A DNA stretch of 64,000 bases from Pardosa pseudoannulata (lineage: Eukaryota > Arthropoda > Arachnida > Araneae > Lycosidae), in assembly GCA_032207245.1 (NCBI GenBank), contig CM063499.1, positions 29,919,993 to 29,983,992 on the forward strand, written 5' to 3'. The translations under genes were made by a program, and so were the position numbers. Position 1 is the stretch's first letter, and every line of letters begins with the position of its first letter. Under the pieces are notes generated by a model. That model was not told where the DNA came from. It did not search any database and was given only the letters and a program-made list of their open reading frames with translations. Below, piece after piece: positions 58,096 to 64,000 of this stretch.

Positions 58096-59183
58096 ATCCC
58101 CTATATAATAGCCTAAGTTATCTGTCCGTCTGTCCTCGAATTTATGAAGCGGTTGGACCTGGAATGGATAGAGACATTCATATTAGATTTTTGATGGGTT
58201 AGGGTAAGCAAAATTCAAAGCAAGTGTTAAAAAACGTTCGAAATCTCCCCTTCCCCTCCCTTTTCGAGCGTTTAATGCCATTATTTCAAGCCCCATTTTT
58301 ACCGGTTAAGAGCTGGCTAATAAATGTATCTATCACGTAATAAATAGGTAAAAATAACATTTTTTTCTTAGCCTTATGACGACATTTCTTTAACCATCTC
58401 ATTTAATCATTTCTTATTTAAAATTAAATATCTTCTGCATGATTTTCATCCGTTTTATCTCTGGACTTAGACATTACGTAAATATTTTTCTTTTATATTT
58501 GGCTTAAATAATAGATTAGGGACTATAAGATAATTTTAAATTTAATCATAGAATATTTTTTGTTTCAATGAAAATTTTATCACCGGTATTAACAAATTAT
58601 TTTCATAAGTCTAGGAGTCTATTTGGGGAGACTAATGAATCTCTAGCGTTTAAGTTATATATCTTTGAAAATTAAGTTCTTTTGTGTGTTTGTTTTTTAT
58701 ATATAACCACACGGTTTGCAATCGATTCGCTAAATTTGGACATCATTCATATATATACCGCCAAATAATCACTGTCAATATTAACCTCTCCTGTCCATCC
58801 TAGCCGAACGATTGCCGAATGGTTAGGGTGCTGGCTTTCGGAACAGGAGTTCGTGGGTTCGAATCCCACTATGGCATGGATGTTCGTAGTCGTTCGGAAT
58901 TGGCTTTAAGCAGTAGGTTCCTGTCTCATTAGCCCTCGTGAAAAGTAGATCGTAGTGCTCTAAAAATCAATCCAATCCTGTCTATCCTATCACGTAATAT
59001 GACAAGATAATTTAAAGTTGCAACTAACATGCGGCCAGTAAAGATAAACAAATTATTAAGCGTGTACCACATAATTATCAGCCAAGAAACAAACCATTTT
59101 TTTAGCCTCATAGGGTACTTTACAATTCTGAAAAAATTAAAAATTTTACCGATCCTGTCAGATGGCGGACTATAAGCTAGTAC
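58096..59183 (-). mobile_element. Family G copy carrying a SINE-A
   Basis: Plus-strand start taatagcctaagttatctgt is the complement of the family end. It runs to gcggactataagctagta, the complement of the head. The head palindrome is decayed (gtcagatggcg). SINE-A at 58,803-58,976 is inserted with its own duplication. This copy gives the best view of the full family order, about 910 bp without the SINE. Confidence 0.7.
58803..58976 (+). mobile_element. SINE-A copy inside family G
   Basis: Head gccgaacgattgccgaatgg, B box ggttcgaatcccac, tail gctctaaaaatcaatcc. Direct repeats cctgtccatccta (58,790-58,802) and cctgtctatccta (58,977-58,989) differ at one base. Confidence 0.9.
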
Positions 59184-59736
59184 GAGGAATATCGCCCTTG
59201 GTGGGTCTTGTAATTTAAAATTAGGGACCAAGTATAAGACCCTAGGGTTGACCAGCCACGTCTAGAAGTATCGCTTAAACTTCGAAGCCTGCGCAACCAC
59301 GAACCTATTCTATATGCCATAGTTGCCAGTAAAACATATAGCCATAATAACATACCATATAACATGTTATTACAATCCCATGAGTCGGTTGTGTAGTGGA
59401 TTTCACTTATTAACCCGTATAAAATAGTACAATTGGAATGACTGAAGTCAAAGTCCATTAACTAATTAAAACCACATGGCATCATGTATGGCAGAAATAT
59501 GAGACATACTTGTTTAAAGTAAACAGAAATATTTAAGAATAAATACGTAAGTGGAAAAGTAAAATAGACATGCGTAATAAATGAATCAAGAAAACTTTCA
59601 TAACATAATAAAACTTAAAAAATAGTAATACACAGTATCTTAGGTATGCACATAGATGAGATTTTAAATATCAGTCAGATCCTTGACTTCCATTCGGGAA
59701 CAAACCTAGATATATTCGTAATTAGCTCAAGCATTT
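59184..59736. other. No recognisable feature
   Basis: Ordinary AT-rich DNA. Frames here have no family motif. Confidence 0.4.
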
Positions 59737-59741
59737 CATAT

Positions 59742-60717
59742 TGTTAACATGAAGCAGACAGAGCGTCTAGGCCAGCCGCACGTATAAGTGGAGTATTCTT
59801 AAGAAAATACAAAATTGAAAAAAAAACTAATTCCTCCTGCTGAATTTTGTTTATTTTGAATATAAATGAAGTTGTAAATAGGAAATAAAATAATGCTATT
59901 TAGGCCGTTATGCCAATGGGACCCCACTCGGTCTAAGATATGCCAAACCCGGCGTCTTGGTCTAAAAAAGAAATGGTGTAAAAACTGGTGCAGAAGAAAT
60001 TAACCCATTAACGCCCGGATATTTCTGATGCCTATATATTAGTAAATACTTAACATAGAAGCTATTATAGACACCTGGAAGTAAAACAAAATATGAAATT
60101 GAAACAACTTTAGATATGACATCAAGTCATCATTAGTGAGGAGGTGTCATTTTAAAACATAAGATGTCTTAAAAAAAGGAAAACTTCGTGATAAGAGATT
60201 TATTTTCTATCATGTATGAGAAAAGTACTGAAAAGAGATGACTTATTACAGATATGGCTATTCGCCGTGATTTTGACCGGTATACGTTCAGAATACCGGT
60301 CATAATACGTTCCTATTCTAAGCTTGAAAATCATAAAATGCCGATCGAAATGACAAAATTATAGATAAGATCACATTTGAAAACTTGGGCGATTATACAT
60401 AAGATTAATATCTATTTCCATTAAAAAGGAAGAATCGTTTCAAGAAAACAAAAACTCTACAAACCATTTTTTGACTGTTCTCAAATGAGGACACTGGGCG
60501 TTAATGGGTTAAGCTCTACACTCCTTCTTCCTTGCTCTCTCTCCATGGGGGCTTGCCGATCTCTGAAAAAGTTTGTTGGACAGACCTTGGCCGAAAAGGG
60601 CTATTCCGCTGTTAGCAACCAGTTTTGACCAATGGGATCGAAGAAGGGTCACTCAATTCGCTTTCGCCTCTAGGTCAGTTTCGAGCTGCCGTTGTTGAAC
60701 TGTAACTCTGTGTTACA
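59742..60717. mobile_element. Solo LTR, family L, copy 2, split by a piggyBac-like element
   Basis: Begins tgttaacatgaagc and ends ctgtgttaca, with exact 5-bp repeats catat at 59,737-59,741 and 60,718-60,722. Without the insert at 60,004-60,508 it is about 467 bp. It is the inverted counterpart of 55,891-56,325. On the plus strand a TATA-like cgtataagtgg (near 59,790) and aataaa (near 59,884) suggest plus orientation, though this is not certain. Confidence 0.85.
60004..60508. mobile_element. piggyBac-like non-autonomous element inside a solo LTR
   Basis: TTAA at 60,000-60,003 and 60,509-60,512. Ends cccattaacgccc and complement, with 13 bp perfectly paired. 505 bp, AT-rich, with no piggyBac coding motif. 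The uninterrupted LTR at 55,891 gives the empty site (gagctcaatttc where TTAA is expected). Confidence 0.85.
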
Positions 60718-60722
60718 CATAT

Positions 60723-60959
60723 TGCTTAAACACTATGAGTTAGAGCTAACTATTTCGTCTGAACTTCGTGCAAGGGACAGGCGAAAGGAAGAACCAAAAA
60801 ACCAAGAAAGATTTCGACCTCGCCTGTCTTTATACTAATTCCATCAGTTCAGCAGCCAGATAAGCCCCGCATTAGCTGTATATGACCCCGCATTAGCTGT
60901 ATACTGATAACTTCCGCAGTGTTGATATACCATAGTTCGTGTATCTAACAAAACATACC
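60723..60959. other. Spacer with a small tandem repeat
   Basis: The 21-bp unit around ccccgcattagctgtata occurs twice in tandem at about 60,868-60,905. No genes. Confidence 0.5.
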
Positions 60960-61037
60960 GAGGGTCTTTAGCCAGTTAGTGCCTCGAACGATCTCCGATT
61001 ATGAAATCGAGGCTTTTTCTGGCTGAGCTACCGTGGC
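60960..61037 (-). mobile_element. SINE-B head fragment
   Basis: On the minus strand: gccacggtagctcagccaga, cgatttcataatcggagatc, gttcgaggcactaac. This is the clearest view of the SINE-B tRNA-like head with A- and B-box-like motifs. The body is absent. Confidence 0.65.
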
Positions 61038-61185
61038 AAACAAATAGCTTTAACTTAAAGCAACTATTTATATTTGCAAAATACTTTACTGTTTTTTTTT
61101 TTTTTTTTTACGGTATTAGACATTCTGAAGCTTGACTCATAACTAAACATTTAAAAAAAATAACCAGTTTTTTTTACAATGGGAT

Positions 61186-61700
61186 TAACCGTTTGCACTC
61201 GAGACCCGTTTCCGTGGGTACTTACCAGCAACTCGAAGCGTTTCGGAGCGCTTTTGGTGAATTTCTTACCTCTAACTTCAAATGATTTCACTCATGAAGT
61301 AACACATAATGCTTTTATATTATAATATTTAACGTATCTTTACGAAGATAATTTCTTAAACATTAGTCTTTGTAATTCTACTTTGTATATTTGATGTAAC
61401 AACTGTCGAGATGCATGCCTGGCTTGTCGGGACAAGTTTCACAATAGTATGTTCTTTGATGGCTTATTTCTTTGAGAGTAGACTTTGCAATCCTTTGTAA
61501 TTCCTGTTAGACCGCTATGCAGCTTTCCCTTTATTCGGATGTTTTCGAATTCGGAGGTTGAAGTCGAAGCTCGAGATTAATTCATAACTACGTTCCATGG
61601 TAATAGGGATAAGAAATTTCAATTTTTCTGTTCCTTCGGCCAAGTCTGTGAATTTCGAATGGATGCCGAAAATGCAGTAAGCTTCATGGTACCACACTTA
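61186..61700 (-). mobile_element. piggyBac element 3' end with transposase tail
   Basis: Starts at TTAA 61,186-61,189, with terminus ccgtttgcactcgag and a nearby cgaagcgtttcggagcg palindrome. A transposase C-terminal frame lies 190 bp inside, as expected for piggyBac. The other end is not recognisable, so the element is truncated at the right. Confidence 0.6.
61378..61515 (-). pseudogene. piggyBac transposase C-terminal Cys-rich domain remnant
   Basis: Minus-strand reading gives ELQRIAKSTLKEISHQRTY, then YCETCPDKPGMHLDSCYIKY, ending at TAG 61,378-61,380. The YC..CPDKP....DSCY pattern is characteristic of the piggyBac C-terminal zinc-binding tail. An in-frame stop sits just upstream, where an earlier Cys pair is expected. 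It belongs to a different piggyBac lineage from 11,241. No catalytic domain remains. Confidence 0.75.
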
Positions 61701-61822
61701 TCTCGGATAAGAAAATCTTTCGTAGTTTGAAATAGACATTACATCGTCTGTGTAAGATCATATACCCCAGTTCTTACAATAAAAAAAAGGATGAGACGAT
61801 AAGAATGTTGTCAGAAACATAA
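61701..61822. other. No recognisable feature
   Basis: Short spacer before a run of three SINE-A copies. Confidence 0.3.
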
Positions 61823-61988
61823 GCCGAACGATGGCCGAATGGTTAGGGTGCTGGAGTTCGTGGGTTCGAATCCCACTGTGGCATGGATGTTTGTAGCCGT
61901 TCGGAATCGGCTTTAAGCAGTAGGTCCAGGTCTGATTAGCCCTCGTGTTTAAAATGTAGACCGTAGTGCTCTAAAACCAAACCAAACT
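61823..61988 (+). mobile_element. SINE-A copy
   Basis: gccgaacgatggccgaatgg, B box ggttcgaatcccac, tcggctttaagcagtaggtc, tail ctctaaaaccaaaccaaac. A deletion removes the cttcggaaccg block between the boxes, also lost in the 56,469 copy. Confidence 0.9.
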
Positions 61989-62086
61989 ACCCAAAGCAAG
62001 AATATTTTATGGTAATTTATATAATTTATTTTAATTTCCCGTCTGATTACATTAATGCTTCAGAGGAAAATTTCCTTCTGTTATGA

Positions 62087-62260
62087 GCCGTACGATGGCC
62101 GAATGGTTAGGATGCTCGCCTTCGGAACCGGAGTTCATGGGTTCGAATCCCACTATGGCTTGGATGCTCGTAGCCGTTTGGAATCTGCTTTAAGCTGTAG
62201 GTTCCGGTCTCATTAGCCTTCGTGTTGCAAAAAGTAGACCGTAGCACTCCAAACCAAAGC
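62087..62260 (+). mobile_element. SINE-A copy, full length
   Basis: Head gccgtacgatggccgaatgg, cttcggaaccggagttcatg, B box ggttcgaatcccac, tail actccaaaccaaag. Close to the consensus, so relatively young. Confidence 0.9.
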
Positions 62261-62330
62261 TAACCTAACCTAGGGATATACTGAATGAACCTCAGAATTA
62301 TTTTTTTCTGCTTTCTCCACTTTACGGGCT

Positions 62331-62512
62331 GCCGAACGATGGCCGATTGGCTAGAATGCTGACTTTCGGTACCGGAGTTCGTGGGTTCGAATCCTATCGT
62401 GGCATGGATGTCCGAAGCCGTTCGGAATCGGCTTTAAGCTGTAGGTCCCGGTCTCATCAGCCCTCGTGTTTTAAAATAGTAGACCGTAGCACTCCAAATT
62501 AAACCAAACCAT
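62331..62512 (+). mobile_element. SINE-A copy, full length
   Basis: Head gccgaacgatggccgattgg, tttcggtaccggagttcgtg, B box ggttcgaatcc, gccgttcggaatcggcttta, tail ccaaattaaaccaaacc. Third of three plus-strand copies within 700 bp. Confidence 0.9.
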
Positions 62513-62564
62513 TTTATGGCTTGTTTCCGTCGGTTTAACTCGTTTATTATAACATGTTACAGTT

Positions 62565-62870
62565 CTTTTTCCATTTTAAATTAAATTTTCTTTTAGTGCT
62601 TTATGTTTTTAGCTTTTAATGTTTCATCCATTTACCTTTTACTTACCTTTCTGTGGTCTTGATTTTATATACAGTTGATATTTCTATAATTTTTTTTAAA
62701 GTGACTTTTTACCTTTGCTGTTTTTAGCAGGTTCTGTTTTAGGTTTAGGGCACTTTTATATCTTATGTCTTGTTGTATTTACTTAAAAAAACGTGGGTTT
62801 AGGCAGCCTGGCTCTTACATCCTAAAAGGAAGTTGCGCCGTTAAGCTTCTACCAACCAACCGTAGCATTC
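62565..62870. repeat. Dispersed repeat D, copy 2
   Basis: Same orientation as 24,535-24,835, with shared blocks tttttagcttttaatg, acctttgctgtttttagc, gggcacttttat, atgtcttgttgtattta, and at the end ttgcgccgt then accaacc. Confidence 0.55.
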
Positions 62871-62944
62871 TTTTTAAAGTACACGTGTTCGTCGGGTGGT
62901 GCGTAACAGCTTTGTAGCCGTGTTTGGCATAAATATGTCTCTAA

Positions 62945-63124
62945 CAGGGGCGTACGCAAGGGGAAGTTTAGAGGTTTAACCCTTCCCCTTCTTAAGCTCA
63001 GAAAAATTGGCAAAAATAAAAACTTCAGTAGAAATTATGCGGGCTATTATTTTTCAGGATTATGACTCCCCCCCCCCTTTGGAAATGTGAATCTCCCCTT
63101 GAAAACATTCTGCGTACGCCACTG
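62945..63124. mobile_element. Small hAT-like MITE
   Basis: Inverted ends: caggggcgtacgca at the left and tgcgtacgccactg at the right, 13 of 14 paired. 180 bp, containing cccttccccttc and a run of C at about 63,069-63,077. The ends resemble widespread hAT MITEs (cagtggcgta). The flanks do not give a clean duplication. Confidence 0.65.
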
Positions 63125-64000
63125 GTTTGTATTGGCAAGTAAATTGAAAAAAATTATCTAGTTGTTCATGTACCCTTTTGATTGCATTCGCCGCGATGAC
63201 GAGCAATTTCAATAAACAGTGAAACCTCATTTATACGTTTTAATTGGTTATGTTTTTCTATTAGTTCTTAAACACATATGTATTTTAATGTTAAAGTATT
63301 CACTTACACGACTGATCCGAATCATGTATTTCATTTATACGTCATGAAAAATATAATTCCTCGACAGTACCTCTAAACGTCTGGTCTATTCTTACACGAA
63401 ATGCCAGGTTTTTTTTAATCTCTGAACTGTGATTTTACTGTAGAGAAATATTCAAATTGTGATGAGGATTAAGCTACTCGAAATTGCTTTCGATTGAGCA
63501 ACTGAGAGCGAAGTTTAGCGGATGATTAAAAAGTAGCATTGATGATGATGACAGAATCTCCATATCTCGTACCCAAAGTTTAATGAGATAATATATGTAG
63601 AAACTTTACAATTATCTTTTTAAAAGATTTTTTGTGCCTTGTCACATAGCAGAAATATCTCAGCATAGAAATATTAACCTAAATACCATGTTAAATGTTA
63701 AGGGAAATGACTCATGGTAAATAAAGCTCAAATATTTCTTATTTTATCATAAATACTATTTCTACACTAAAATTATTTATGAGTTTTTAAATTTATCTTC
63801 ATTTTGAGAGATTAATGTATTATAAATTCAGTCTTATTTATTTATTTGCTTATTACTAATATTGAAACTATACATGTACAGCAATATAATGTGTTAATGA
63901 ATTGGTTTATTGCAATCTGCAATTTCTAAGGAGTATTTCATTCATACGCCATTATTTCTCAGTCCTTGAAAAACATAAATGCCACACCAATGTATATTTC
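63125..64000. other. No recognisable gene; possible transposon end
   Basis: AT-rich. At 63,217 cagtgaaacctcatttatac resembles a pogo/Tigger-type left terminus, but no matching right end is visible before the window ends. Confidence 0.4.

Overview
This window is eukaryotic, AT-rich, intergenic DNA made almost entirely of transposable-element remains, tandem repeats and microsatellites. I found no host protein-coding gene, no rRNA, no functional tRNA, no CRISPR array and no operon-like layout. Long near-identical tandem arrays, huge (TA)n and (TG)n tracts, tRNA-derived SINEs, mariner, pogo, piggyBac and hAT relics, solo LTRs and RTE-type tails point to an arthropod. An arachnid such as a spider is my guess from the mixture of families, not a demonstrated fact.

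Layout. 1-9,800: short dispersed repeats, a pogo/Tigger relic with transposase C-terminus (1,399-2,395), an interspersed repeat with a palindromic head (2,666-4,180), an 0.8-kb (TA)n tract, and a pogo-type non-autonomous element sitting in that tract (5,693-6,294). About 9,800-12,600: (TG)n, SINE-A copies, RTE tails, the first of two internally deleted piggyBac elements (11,058-11,614) and a 51-nt near-perfect hairpin (11,969-12,019). 13,622-19,262: a satellite array of about 24 monomers of 241 bp, each carrying nested dyad symmetry. 20,300-31,300: a Tc1/mariner-like deletion derivative with long terminal repeats, a decayed mariner split by another element, a putative LTR, the second piggyBac copy, and hAT-like elements. 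31,300-44,400: more copies of the palindromic-head repeat, a pogo-like element, a GC-rich island, a 0.7-kb (TG)n tract and a Charlie-type hAT element.

45,000-64,000 is the most informative part. One SINE-A is interrupted twice, by a piggyBac-like element at its TTAA and by a 5'LTR-gag fragment in its B box. A second SINE-A is interrupted at the same TTAA by another piggyBac-like element, which itself holds a nearly intact mariner (52,377-53,652, all three catalytic Asp present, one in-frame stop). Two solo LTRs of one family (55,891-56,325 and 59,742-60,717) lie in inverted orientation, each with its own 5-bp target duplication; the second has been invaded at TTAA by another piggyBac-like element, and the first supplies the empty site. 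One SINE-A (56,469-56,635) has its first 23 bp inverted inside a single target duplication.

The elements do not form a working pathway. They record successive insertions whose order can be read from nesting. The most unusual items are the 241-bp satellite with conserved dyads, repeated use of one SINE-internal TTAA by piggyBac-like elements, the 5'-inverted SINE, and a pair of 111-nt exon-like segments flanked by AG and GT in two distant homologous copies. All family assignments come from motifs read by eye; no database search was possible.
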